DNA of 64,000 bases from Cognatishimia sp. WU-CL00825. Its GTDB lineage: Bacteria > Pseudomonadota > Alphaproteobacteria > Rhodobacterales > Rhodobacteraceae. Where the stretch lies: contig NZ_BAABWX010000001.1 of NCBI RefSeq assembly GCF_040364665.1, positions 2,046,001 through 2,110,000 on the forward strand. Reading direction: 5' to 3'. The first letter of the stretch is position 1, and each line of letters begins with the position of its first letter. The notes beneath the pieces are model-generated. The model made no database searches and had not been told where the DNA came from. It worked only from the letters and a program-made list of their open reading frames with translations. Made by a program: the position numbers and the translations under genes. Shown in pieces: positions 1 to 8,219 of the stretch.

Positions 1-2
1 AC

Positions 3-1400
3 GCGCGACTTGAGAGTATATTCAGCGAGTATCAAAACCACCCGCAACGGCTTAGACCGCTTCGAGCGTCCATGGAAGAACGCCTTTTGCGTGCCTTTGC
101 TGGGCTAATCAACCAACTCCGACAAGAAGACCTCGGGATTGAGCAATATATCTGGCGCTCGCAAGATGATGCCAAGGTGCGTGACAGCCATGCGGCCTAT
201 GACGACCGAGTGTTCCGGTGGGATAATCCACCTGAAGGCGGGCACCCCGGCGAAGCACATAATTGTCGTTGTTTTGCCGAGCCGATTTTTCTTGCCGTGT
301 CGAGCAACGTTGTGCTCGCTGATTTCGCGCCAACGGCTGACAGCTTTCCGGGCGGCAACAATACTGTTCGACGCCTGGGTAATGGCTTGCTAGCACGCTC
401 GCCTGCGGGATTGGCAGCATACGCGGCCCTTGAAGCAAGCAACCGGCTTCAAGAATTCACACGCGCTGCGAACGAGAGACGTGTACGTGATGCGGCAGAA
501 ATCTTGGGCGCTGATTTGGGCACCGTTGAGGGCATCCTGGCTGCCCAAGCCTACGCTATGGCGAAAGAACTTGCTGAGAATGGTTTCCTGTCTGACGCAC
601 CAGAACGCGGCGACCGGGCGAGAGTAATTGCGGAAGCCATCGGCCTTTATGAAATGTATCAGCCAGGGCTGTTTACGTTGCCAAACGAGAATGCCGCTGG
701 GGCAGTAGAGATTGCACGCCAACTGGCTGCACAAGCTTTGGCGGCTTTGGAGGCAAACCAGCTTACACCTCTGGACGGTGAACTGGCAAAGGGTTGGGTG
801 GAGGTTTTCCCTGAATTGACGGAAGATGAGCGTCGATTGGGCCAACTGCCGGGTTTCACACCCGAACGGCATGAGCAGTGGCTTGAAACCTATCCGATTG
901 AAGATTTAGGTTTGCCGAACAACACGGGCTCACCCATACCCGGCGATCCGACCGACAATATCATATCAACGCCGATCCCAGAGGAGGCGGGGCCGAACAT
1001 TATGGCCTCTGAGCGCACGCAGGAAGAGTTGGACGCCTTGGCAAGCGCCCCTGGCAGAGGAGGCGTTATTAATGGAAAAACCGAACAAGAACGCAAGATA
1101 GGTCTTGGTGCCGAGGAAGCTGGTCTGGTTGCAGGCCCCATTGTCCGCGATCCCACTGGTGCAGCTGAGTTTATTGATGCAGATGGTCAGGCCTGGGATG
1201 TGAAGGGCTTTCGCAGCGATTTCCCCGCCAGTACCGGTGGCTTTGACATTGATAAGGACATCGCAAAGGTTGAGCGGGAGTTGGCGGCGGGTCACAATGT
1301 GATCATAGATACAGAAAACCTGAGCGAAGCAGACCTTGAAGCTCTTAGGAACGAAATTGAACGCCGAGGAATCTCAGACAGGGTGGTATACTGGCCATGA
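3..1400 (+). CDS. MuF-type phage head protein fused to a C-terminal toxin domain (5' end outside window)
   Basis: The frame is open to the left window edge; the first ATG is at 72, without a convincing ribosome binding site, so the gene probably starts upstream. Residues about 26-72 from that ATG show the signature of the end of a phage Mu gpF / SPP1 gp7 minor head domain: YIWRS, a DxxVRxSH-like stretch, FRWDNPP and a Cys-rich HNCRCFAEP. A long Ala/Glu-rich helical linker follows. The last 110 residues form a compact domain with a Glu-Glu-Ala-Gly helix, RDPTG, IDADGQAWDVKGF and IIDTENLS. This resembles C-terminal nuclease domains of CdiA-like polymorphic toxins, and the E...D..G..WDVK pattern suggests a PD-(D/E)XK-like active site (inference). 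MuF fusions with variable toxins are a known temperate-phage toxin class. The stop overlaps the next gene, the probable immunity protein, by ATGA. Confidence 0.72.
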   Translation, partial: ARLESIFSEYQNHPQRLRPLRASMEERLLRAFAGLINQLRQEDLGIEQYIWRSQDDAKVRDSHAAYDDRVFRWDNPPEGGHPGEAHNCRCFAEPIFLAVSSNVVLADFAPTADSFPGGNNTVRRLGNGLLARSPAGLAAYAALEASNRLQEFTRAANERRVRDAAEILGADLGTVEGILAAQAYAMAKELAENGFLSDAPERGDRARVIAEAIGLYEMYQPGLFTLPNENAAGAVEIARQLAAQALAALEANQLTPLDGELAKGWVEVFPELTEDERRLGQLPGFTPERHEQWLETYPIEDLGLPNNTGSPIPGDPTDNIISTPIPEEAGPNIMASERTQEELDALASAPGRGGVINGKTEQERKIGLGAEEAGLVAGPIVRDPTGAAEFIDADGQAWDVKGFRSDFPASTGGFDIDKDIAKVERELAAGHNVIIDTENLSEADLEALRNEIERRGISDRVVYWP

Positions 1401-1795
1401 CAAAGCTTGATCTTCAACAGCGCGTAGATGCGTTTAGCAATGGGCAGGGTCGGAACCTTGACCATGGAACTAACCTTGAAGAGCTTGGATTGGACTTCAG
1501 AGATGTATTTCTTGATGATCGCAACCTGGCTGGTGCCGTGATACCTGGTTCGAACTTTTCCGGCGTGGTTTTGGAGAACGTTGATTTTTATGGCGCAAAC
1601 TTGGGTGGTGCAAATTTCTCTGGGGCGGTCCTTAAGAATGTCGACTTCACGAAAGCGAATCTCGACAACGCCAACTTCACAAACGCTACAGTTGTTGGAG
1701 GTAGCTGGTTCAGAGCAACTTGCATAGATGCGCAGGTTGCAGGGCTTACCTTTTCCGGGACCAATCTGGAACGAACATTCCCTCAGCTTTCGTAG
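1397..1795 (+). CDS. Pentapeptide-repeat protein, probable immunity protein for the upstream toxin
   Basis: This 132-residue protein has about nine pentapeptide repeats of the A(D/N)LXX type between residues 44 and 125, visible as NFSGV, DFYGA, NLGGA, NFSGA, DFTKA, NLDNA and NFTNA. Such repeats fold as a right-handed quadrilateral beta-helix. There is no signal peptide or membrane segment, so it should be cytoplasmic. Its ATG overlaps the stop codon of the MuF-toxin gene, which implies translational coupling, the usual arrangement for a cognate immunity gene. Immunity function is inferred from position only; pentapeptide proteins also mimic DNA and protect gyrase. Confidence 0.7.
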   Translation: MTKLDLQQRVDAFSNGQGRNLDHGTNLEELGLDFRDVFLDDRNLAGAVIPGSNFSGVVLENVDFYGANLGGANFSGAVLKNVDFTKANLDNANFTNATVVGGSWFRATCIDAQVAGLTFSGTNLERTFPQLS

Positions 1796-2025
1796 CGAGA
1801 TCACCAGACGATTTCGGTCATAACTCACAGGTTTTTGTCCGGCCAACTCGCAGCAGTCATTGGAGCAGTCGCAGCGAAAGCGCACTTTGTTCGCATTTCC
1901 GTTATACCGAAGCGCCCCCCCGAATGATAGGTTTCGCAACCTCCAGATGTTGGGTGCCGCCGTAACAAACGGCGAACGTCGCCTAAGGGATGTTATGTAA
2001 AGCACTTTAGAGTTGAACCACCTAT

Positions 2026-2715
2026 TTAGATATAGACTGACTGGCGGACCACAACGGACCCTTCTAAGCCTGCCACTGCCTTCAACCTCATCTCCACCGC
2101 TTCAGGCACCAGGCTTTCCGAGACCATTTTTGCGAGTGCCAACGTATTCCCGCCGTGAGACTCGATGCTTACAGCATTATTGCGCGCAGCGGTGATCCCC
2201 TCAAAATCTAACGTATGCCCCGCGCGCCTTGCTAGCTGCTCCATAAATACACGTTGGGTCCGCCCATTTCCTTCGCGAAATGGATGGGCATAGTTGAGAT
2301 CAGACAAAATCTCCGTCGCCGCCTTTGCAAAGGTCTCAAGGTCCGTTGACCTTGCTTCTGGTGCATTTGCGAGCCGCTGAATATGAGCCAGCCCATTGTC
2401 CAGATGAGACGCCGGTAAGAAGGTACTATCGCCTTTGGACAAGAGGTTCGCGAAATCAGGGACATTAAAGGTCTCGCCTTCCAAAACGATGACATCCGAG
2501 CGCATTGTCCCCGCCCATTCAAACAGGTCTTGAAACAGATGCCGGTGAATAGCGCGCAGATGTGCCGAACCAAAATCACCGGTGATTTCATCAACAGTTT
2601 CGGTACGACTTGAAACAAGTTCACGTTCTGCAATCCGTAACAGGTCCGGGTTATTGTTGATCCCGAGACGATTTTTCATCGTCCTCTGATCGGCTTGGAA
2701 AAATGGATCAACCAA
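2026..2715 (-). CDS. fic: Fic family protein (class I Fic toxin, probable AMP transferase)
   Basis: This 229-residue Fic/DOC protein carries the complete catalytic loop HPFREGNGRTQRVF near residue 143, with the motif HxFx(D/E)GNGRxxR. Fic enzymes usually transfer AMP from ATP onto a Ser, Thr or Tyr hydroxyl of a target protein. The N-terminal part (DPFFQ ... LKN-like MKNRLGI) matches the start of VbhT-like Fic proteins. The only start that keeps this part is a TTG at 2715, which overlaps the stop of the antitoxin gene by 8 bases. All catalytic residues are present, so the toxin looks intact. Targets of related enzymes include DNA gyrase and topoisomerase IV (family knowledge). Confidence 0.85.
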   Translation of the reverse strand: MVDPFFQADQRTMKNRLGINNNPDLLRIAERELVSSRTETVDEITGDFGSAHLRAIHRHLFQDLFEWAGTMRSDVIVLEGETFNVPDFANLLSKGDSTFLPASHLDNGLAHIQRLANAPEARSTDLETFAKAATEILSDLNYAHPFREGNGRTQRVFMEQLARRAGHTLDFEGITAARNNAVSIESHGGNTLALAKMVSESLVPEAVEMRLKAVAGLEGSVVVRQSVYI

Positions 2716-2944
2716 GGTCGCGCACCCTATCTAGGACCATTCGCATGCGTCGCTCTTGCAATTCTATGCGATCAATCTCGCCCGTGATCCAGAGCTCAGA
2801 CAGGGCGTTGTATTCAGGCGTTTGTCGCCCAAGCCCTTCCATTTCCGCGCTCCAATTTGCCCTGGATACGATCTTTCGACGTCGCTGCACCTCTTCTTGT
2901 GTGATTGTTTTTTTCGACGGTTCCTCGTCCAAAACGCCCCCCAA
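2708..2944 (-). CDS. VbhA-type antitoxin of the Fic toxin
   Basis: This small protein of up to 78 residues lies immediately upstream of and overlapping fic. It contains the inhibitory helix motif (S/T)xxxE(G/N), here S-A-E-M-E-G near residue 36. In class I Fic modules the Glu of this motif pushes into the ATP site of the toxin and blocks gamma-phosphate binding. There is no ATG in the frame; candidate starts are TTG at 2944 or a second TTG four codons later, so the N-terminus is uncertain. The order antitoxin then toxin, with overlapping ends, fits a co-regulated toxin-antitoxin operon. Confidence 0.78.
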   Translation of the reverse strand: MGGVLDEEPSKKTITQEEVQRRRKIVSRANWSAEMEGLGRQTPEYNALSELWITGEIDRIELQERRMRMVLDRVRDLG

Positions 2945-3087
2945 TATCAGCTATTCTATCATACCATTTTTTTGAGCCAGACCCAACAAACCCAGTTCTT
3001 ATTTTTCTAATGGGACACAAAACGCCAATGCGCAGCTGCTTAGGTCACCAAATTTGAGGGCCGTACACCAGCTCAATTCAAATTGAA

Positions 3088-4710
3088 CTAAGCTTCCCAT
3101 CCAACAGCGCTCTTTTCGTAGACGCGGACATACTCCCCACCACAAGAAATTGGCGGGATATCATTGTCATCCAGCTTCCGTGCCAAATGTATCGGGGCTA
3201 TTTTTTGCTTCGCGGACATCTGGCCAAGCGTCACATAGGTTTCTTCGAAAGCAAGGATGCTTTCCTTGGAAATGTAACTCTTGATACGGTTGGTATCTAC
3301 GTTGCGCTTTTTCAATTGGCTCAAATACCCGTGGTTACGCAACTGGCGAACAGAGATGACGCTTATTTGCAAATATCTAGCAACCTCTGATAGTTGCAGA
3401 TCACGATTGAACTGAACCCGGTCAATCGCACACATTGCGTCCCAGGCGACTTCCATCGCTTGAAATCCAGTTCCCACCTCTCCGCGAAAGAGCGCGCCCT
3501 CCAGCTCCACATTCGCCCAAAGTTCGATCAATCGAGGAATCCCGACACCTTTGTCGCGACAAAATGCTTTTAAAGGCACAAGAGCTTGACCTTCGCGCGC
3601 TACGGGAAGGCTTGTGACCTTTCGTAGCAGAGTTGCGACCTGCTCTTGCTTTGCATAGCGCAATGAAGAGGTCACTTTGATTGTGTCCAGAACTCCGCGA
3701 TCTTGAAGGGCCTTTATCTGACGAACTGGAAGGCCAAATGATTGACTTGCCTCTTTCAGGGTCATCAAACTCGACCAATAGCTTTTTGCGCTATCAAGTT
3801 CGTCTACATGCACATCTGTACGCTTTAACGCGTCGCTTTCGCCAACTCCATTCATGTGTCCCAGCAGTTTTTTGAGAAACACCACTCCAAATCCAGTCAA
3901 CTTACTAGCATCGCGCATCGTAAACCAGTTTTGCTTTGACGGCAGTTGGCCGAACACTTCTTTTTCTATTGATGTTGGGTACGTTTCAAAGATATGCGCA
4001 CAGGTCAAATCGACCATTGGTTTCAGCGACGGGGCATCATAACACTCCCGAAGCCATTGGTAAAATGGCCCCATATCCGAGCTATAGTATGGACGTTCAG
4101 TTTTGCTTTGCATGTGCAGTTTCTGCAAAGCAATTCTATATCGCGGCGCCCCACCTTTGAGATATTCAAAGCCTAATTGGCAAAATTTTCGCTCTTGCTG
4201 GATTTCAAGTGATTTCAAGTAGTGGGCCTGACTGCCATCAAGCGCGGCCCCCAAATTCAGGCACACCCGATGTAGTTGAGTGAGATCAAACTCTTTGAGC
4301 CAGTCGTCTTTGGGTCCTTTCCAAAGGCGTGATCGAAGGTAGATCTCGAACGGCGTTGGCGCAAATGACTGTAGGTCCCTACTAACGCTTTGCACTAAAT
4401 CAAGGTGCTTCAAAACGCGCGAAACGAAGTCATAATTTGTGTGCGCATGTATAGCGGACGGAAGTGTCATCAAAAGGCAATTATGTTTCGGACAGGATTG
4501 CAAAGGTATCACTGCCCATTCAATCAATTGAAAAACGCCGAAAGGCCCGCTTTTCGAAAGAGCTCTGCATACGCATTTGGGGCAAAAACGGACCGCAGTC
4601 CGACGCACTACCCCAAAAGTAGCAACGGTTTGGGGGCTGTCGGAGAAAGCATGTTTGCGGCGCTCGCAACGTCCGCTCGACTGATCGTCAACTCCAGTGA
4701 GCGAGACCAA
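3088..4710 (-). CDS. tniQ: TniQ family protein, N-terminally truncated
   Basis: The first 80 residues hold the zinc-binding part of a TniQ/TnsD target-selection protein: RFCPKC followed after about 25 residues by QSCPKHNCLL. The rest is helical and includes two MerR-like helix-turn-helix stretches (LTLKEASQSFGLPVRQIKALQDRGVL is the first, split here as residues near 318-343; the second starts LQLSEVARYLQIS near 437). TniQ proteins bring Tn5053/Tn7-like transposition machinery to its target. No tniA, tniB or tniC is visible. The expected N-terminal segment is not recognisable, the only near start is a TTG at 4710, and the 5' end overlaps a conserved stretch of the opposite-strand gene. This looks like a remnant joined to another gene fragment. 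Confidence 0.68.
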   Translation of the reverse strand: MVSLTGVDDQSSGRCERRKHAFSDSPQTVATFGVVRRTAVRFCPKCVCRALSKSGPFGVFQLIEWAVIPLQSCPKHNCLLMTLPSAIHAHTNYDFVSRVLKHLDLVQSVSRDLQSFAPTPFEIYLRSRLWKGPKDDWLKEFDLTQLHRVCLNLGAALDGSQAHYLKSLEIQQERKFCQLGFEYLKGGAPRYRIALQKLHMQSKTERPYYSSDMGPFYQWLRECYDAPSLKPMVDLTCAHIFETYPTSIEKEVFGQLPSKQNWFTMRDASKLTGFGVVFLKKLLGHMNGVGESDALKRTDVHVDELDSAKSYWSSLMTLKEASQSFGLPVRQIKALQDRGVLDTIKVTSSLRYAKQEQVATLLRKVTSLPVAREGQALVPLKAFCRDKGVGIPRLIELWANVELEGALFRGEVGTGFQAMEVAWDAMCAIDRVQFNRDLQLSEVARYLQISVISVRQLRNHGYLSQLKKRNVDTNRIKSYISKESILAFEETYVTLGQMSAKQKIAPIHLARKLDDNDIPPISCGGEYVRVYEKSAVGWEA

Positions 4711-5067
4711 AAGGGCTGGGACTTTTTCGTTCAGAAGGCGAGAGAGACCTCGGATATTGGCAGGCCGCTTGATCAGCGGACTGAATGGTCTTGTTACGTT
4801 CAGCTGAAATCTACCGCTCAGAAAAAGGGGCGCACGGTCAAGGCAAAGCTCTCGACGTTTGAGCCATTTGCCAAGCTTCCGGGACCATCATTGCTTGTGG
4901 TGTTCAGATTGCACACGGACGGCGAGCCAAAATGCGGCTACGTCATCCCTATTTTTGGCGAGAACCTGGCGCGCGTCTTGCTGCGCTTACGTCAATGCGG
5001 GCTGCTGACGCAGCATCGAGCGACCGTAGTCAACGGCAGCAATGGGCCGTTCACGCCAATCTGGTAG
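4618..5067 (+). pseudogene. Fragment of a DUF4365-like (putative nuclease-fold) protein
   Basis: The frame encodes a conserved pattern starting GLGAVGESMFAAL, then ARLIVNSSERDQKGWDFFV, a VQLKST strand and KLSTFEPFAKLPGPSLLVVFRL. The spacing E...D.GWDF...VQLK is that of a restriction-endonuclease-like core, as in DUF4365-type proteins. The ORF runs back to 4405, but those upstream residues are antisense to tniQ and look non-coding. No good start codon or ribosome binding site is evident, and the protein ends at 5067, far sooner than the several hundred residues I would expect for relatives. I read it as a gene fragment left by rearrangement in the island. A complete short gene is possible. Confidence 0.5.
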
Positions 5068-5147
5068 AAGCATCATTCACTGCTTTGGTAAGGAAATATC
5101 TTTGTGTCGGCGTCACAGAGATCTCGCACTGCATCAGATAAAAGGTT

Positions 5148-5188
5148 CGAACCGGACATTCGCGGTTTGACCACAAACATCCGGTTCG
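5148..5188. repeat. Inverted repeat beside the tRNA-Arg 3' end
   Basis: A perfect 9-bp inverted repeat (CGAACCGGA / TCCGGTTCG) separated by 23 bases lies about 65 bases from the tRNA 3' end. It could be a terminator stem, a protein-binding site or part of an old attachment region. No integrase gene is in view to decide. Confidence 0.4.
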
Positions 5189-5252
5189 CGGTGAATTGGG
5201 TCAGTTTATGACGCAAAAGTCAATTTCGTCTGACGTTCAACAAAAGGTGAAA

Positions 5253-5329
5253 TGGCGCTCTGGGGAGGATTCGAACCCCCGACCCCCTGATTCGTAGTCA
5301 GGTACTCTATCCAGCTGAGCTACCAGAGC
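5253..5329 (-). tRNA. tRNA-Arg (anticodon ACG)
   Basis: The reverse strand folds into a full cloverleaf of 77 nt. The acceptor stem is GCTCTGG with CCAGAGC, the D arm is GCTCAGCTGGATAGAGT, and the anticodon arm CCTGA-CTACGAA-TCAGG presents ACG. The T arm is GGGGG-TTCGAAT-CCTCC. Discriminator G and an encoded CCA end the gene. The A at the wobble position should be edited to inosine so that CGU, CGC and CGA are read. The 3' half of a tRNA gene is a common integration site, and the accessory island lies directly on that side. Confidence 0.95.
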
Positions 5330-5391
5330 GCGTTATGTGGGCGGTTTAGTCTGAACCGCTGAGGGGCGCAAGACCTAAATCGGAATTTTTT

Positions 5392-6780
5392 CTAAATTCC
5401 TGCAACTCCCCCTTTTGGAAGGCAAATTTCGAATCGAGTGCCCGTTTCGTCACTGTGTTTCAGCGTGACATCGCCGCCGTGGCCGCGAATAAGTTCGGCT
5501 GATATTGCCAGCCCAAGTCCCGTCCCGCCTTTGCGCATGCCGCCTTGAAACGGTTGAAACAAATGCTCCTTTGCCTTTGGTGGCAAGCCCGGGCCCGTAT
5601 CCTGAACTGCCAAAACCCAGTGGGAGTCGGTTTCGCGGGCTTCCAGCAATATTTCACCTGGTTGGGCTGTTGCGACAATCGCTTGCCTGGCGTTGCGCAC
5701 CAGATTGGATACCACGCGATGCAGTTGTTCAGCATCTGCCATTACCGTCATATGCTGCGGGATATCCTCGCTCAAACTCAGGTCAAAATCGCCAACCGCA
5801 AGCCTTTCGGAATCCAAAACATCGCTGACCAACTCTGCCAAATCAACAGAGGTCAACCGGGGTGCCGGCTCTTCTGCCTTGCCAAACGCCAGAGTGCTCT
5901 CACACAGATGCACGGCACGAGTGATCGAATTAACCAGTTTTGGGGCCATACGTTTGACGGTTGGGTCTTCTGACATCTCGATGCGATCTGTGAACAGCTG
6001 GGCCGAGGTCAGAATATTTCGCAAATCATGGCTGACCTTAGCCACCGCGCCGCCCAGCTGTGCCAGTCGTTCTTTCTGGCGCAAGGCAGCGGTTAATTCG
6101 GTTTGCAACATTTGCAGCGCCTCTTCGGCCTCGCGCAACTCCACAACCCCAGATGAGGGCTGAATGATGCGACGCGCGTCTTCTGGCGCCGCAGCATATC
6201 TTTGCATATAGCCCACAACGCCTTTGATGGGACGCACCAGAATATAACGCACAGCAAAAAACAACAAAGACGCCGTAAAGGCAGAAATCACCGCGGATAA
6301 TATCAAAATTGTCAGACCATAGTCGATCATCGCGTTGCGCAGATCCTTGGTCCAGATAGTGACCTCGATCAACAATCCTGCCTCGAGCACCGGGGCCCCG
6401 ATCACCCGAATGACCTCTGGTTCCGGCGTAAACAAACGGTGCATCGCATCCATGATCAATTGCATGGCGGTGGCGTTGCGCAAATCAAAGGTCGCCTGAA
6501 TCGGCGCGGGCATGTCCGACGAAAGCATCAATTGGCGAATTTCATCGCGCCGCAACACAACATTGTAAACTTCGGCGTTGCGCAGCAATTCAGCTTCCAG
6601 CTCTGCGTCAATCATATCATCCGCCAGCAAGGTCAAAGACGCAATTTGCGCGCGTTCAAGACGCGACAGCAAATAGTCTTCGCGAAAGCGGGCCACCGAG
6701 GGAACAAAGATCAGAACCTCTCCGAGCATCACAAAAATGATGGTCAGAAAAAGGAACCGTCCTGAGAGGGTCTTTAACAT
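5392..6780 (-). CDS. Sensor histidine kinase
   Basis: A 462-residue membrane-bound kinase. One membrane segment lies at about 7-28 and a second at about 155-180, flanking a periplasmic sensor domain. The second is followed by a HAMP-like linker. The phosphoacceptor H box is KVSHDLRN with His near 251. The ATPase domain shows the N box NLVRNARQA, G1 DTGPGLPP and G2 GGTGLGL. It therefore senses a periplasmic signal and should phosphorylate a response regulator, but no regulator gene is adjacent, so it is an orphan here. It lies just upstream of the tRNA-Arg on the same strand. Confidence 0.9.
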   Translation of the reverse strand: MLKTLSGRFLFLTIIFVMLGEVLIFVPSVARFREDYLLSRLERAQIASLTLLADDMIDAELEAELLRNAEVYNVVLRRDEIRQLMLSSDMPAPIQATFDLRNATAMQLIMDAMHRLFTPEPEVIRVIGAPVLEAGLLIEVTIWTKDLRNAMIDYGLTILILSAVISAFTASLLFFAVRYILVRPIKGVVGYMQRYAAAPEDARRIIQPSSGVVELREAEEALQMLQTELTAALRQKERLAQLGGAVAKVSHDLRNILTSAQLFTDRIEMSEDPTVKRMAPKLVNSITRAVHLCESTLAFGKAEEPAPRLTSVDLAELVSDVLDSERLAVGDFDLSLSEDIPQHMTVMADAEQLHRVVSNLVRNARQAIVATAQPGEILLEARETDSHWVLAVQDTGPGLPPKAKEHLFQPFQGGMRKGGTGLGLAISAELIRGHGGDVTLKHSDETGTRFEICLPKGGVAGI

Positions 6781-6798
6781 AGCTGCGGACCGATCATT

Positions 6799-8217
6799 CT
6801 AAGGTAGCCAACGTTGCACAAAGCCGACGATACGTTTCACTTTAGGGTTTTCAAACAGTCTTGGGGAAAAATATGCCCCCGCTGCCCGTTTGTTTAACTC
6901 GCCCACAGTCGGATAAGGCGCAACCATGTTGGCCACCGCAGACATCTTAAGCTTATTTGCAATCACCAAGGCCCAAAGGTTAATCAACTCACCGGCCTGA
7001 TATCCGGCAACAGAGGCCCCAACGGGCCGGCCTTTCACAACCATTACTTTGATCAAACCATCGGTTTTGCGTTCCGCAATCGCCCGGTCATTGTGGGAAA
7101 ATGGGAACCGAACCACTTCCAGAGCATCCCCGTGTTTTTCCTTGGCCCGCGCTTCGCTTAGGCCAACCTGGGCCAGCTCTGGATCCGTGTAGGTCGCCCA
7201 TGGAATATGATCTGTACGTTCCTTGGCAGGCAAGCCAAAAAGCGCTGACCGAATGATCAGCCCGGCATGATATCCGGCCACATGGGTGAACTGCAATCCC
7301 CCCGCCACATCGCCAATGGCATAGACCTTGCGGTTGCTGGTGCGCATACCGTCATCCACCTTAATGCCCGCACGCGTGAACTCGATCCCGGCCTTTTCCA
7401 GATCCAACTTGTCGATGTTGGGCTTACGGCCAACCGCCATCAACAAATGCGTGCCTTTAAAAATGCGTCCATCTTTTGTTTCAACTTCAATGGCACCAGC
7501 TGCGCCACGAACTTCGGCCGCCAGCGCATCTTCTTCGATCACGATGCCTTCGGCACGCAGGTTGTTTAGCACCACGGCCGCCATTTCAGGATCGTCTTTG
7601 CCCAAAGCCTTTAGGCCTTCGATGACGGTCACCTGACTGCCCAAACGCTGATGGGCCTGTGCCATTTCCAATCCAATCGGACCACCGCCAATGATCAGCA
7701 AGTGTTCAGGCTGCTCGCGCAGCTCAAAAAGCGTCTCGTTGGTTTCATAGGGCACACTTTCCAACCCAGGGATCGGCGGCACAAAGGGCGATGACCCGGT
7801 GGAAATCACAATGCGGCGGGCTTTTATCAAAGTATCGCCTGCCTGCACTTCGGTTGGCGACAGAAACACACCGTATTCCTGAATGACCCGCACGCCCAAG
7901 TTTTCAAAGCGCTCAACGGAATCATTGGGCTCAATTTCAGCAATAACAGACGCTACGTGATCTTTTGCAGCGGCATAATCCACATATGGCACAACATCTG
8001 CGACACCGTATTTTTGCCCATGGCTTTGCGCCCAGGCAGCCTTACCGCTTGCGATCAATGCCTTAGAGGGAACGCAGCCAAAATTCAGGCAATCTCCGCC
8101 CATTTTGTGGCCTTCAAGCAAGGTCACATCCGCGCCCATCTGCACAGCCCCGGCTGCAACCGACAAGCCTCCAGAGCCTGCCCCGATGACAAGCAAATCA
8201 GTCTTTATGCGTTTCAT
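6799..8217 (-). CDS. FAD-dependent pyridine nucleotide-disulfide oxidoreductase (mercuric reductase / lipoamide dehydrogenase-like)
   Basis: A 472-residue flavoprotein. The ATG at 8217 is chosen because it gives MKRIKTDLLVIGAGSGG at the N-terminus and lies 2 bases after the upstream stop. The FAD site is GAGSGG at 12-17, the redox-active disulfide is CLNFGC at 43-48, the NAD(P) site is GGGPIGLE in the middle, and the second FAD motif is AIGDVAGG. At the C-terminus the usual HPT..E active-site pair reads YPTVGE, as in the merA-like membrane-operon group rather than true lipoamide dehydrogenases. Pairing with a TVP38 protein is common for this subgroup; the substrate is unknown. Confidence 0.85.
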   Translation of the reverse strand: MKRIKTDLLVIGAGSGGLSVAAGAVQMGADVTLLEGHKMGGDCLNFGCVPSKALIASGKAAWAQSHGQKYGVADVVPYVDYAAAKDHVASVIAEIEPNDSVERFENLGVRVIQEYGVFLSPTEVQAGDTLIKARRIVISTGSSPFVPPIPGLESVPYETNETLFELREQPEHLLIIGGGPIGLEMAQAHQRLGSQVTVIEGLKALGKDDPEMAAVVLNNLRAEGIVIEEDALAAEVRGAAGAIEVETKDGRIFKGTHLLMAVGRKPNIDKLDLEKAGIEFTRAGIKVDDGMRTSNRKVYAIGDVAGGLQFTHVAGYHAGLIIRSALFGLPAKERTDHIPWATYTDPELAQVGLSEARAKEKHGDALEVVRFPFSHNDRAIAERKTDGLIKVMVVKGRPVGASVAGYQAGELINLWALVIANKLKMSAVANMVAPYPTVGELNKRAAGAYFSPRLFENPKVKRIVGFVQRWLP

Positions 8218-8219
8218 GA

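Noticed and set aside
5141..5160. T-arm-like GGTTCGAACC suggesting a second tRNA
   Set aside because: No acceptor, D or anticodon arm can be formed around it; it is part of an inverted repeat.
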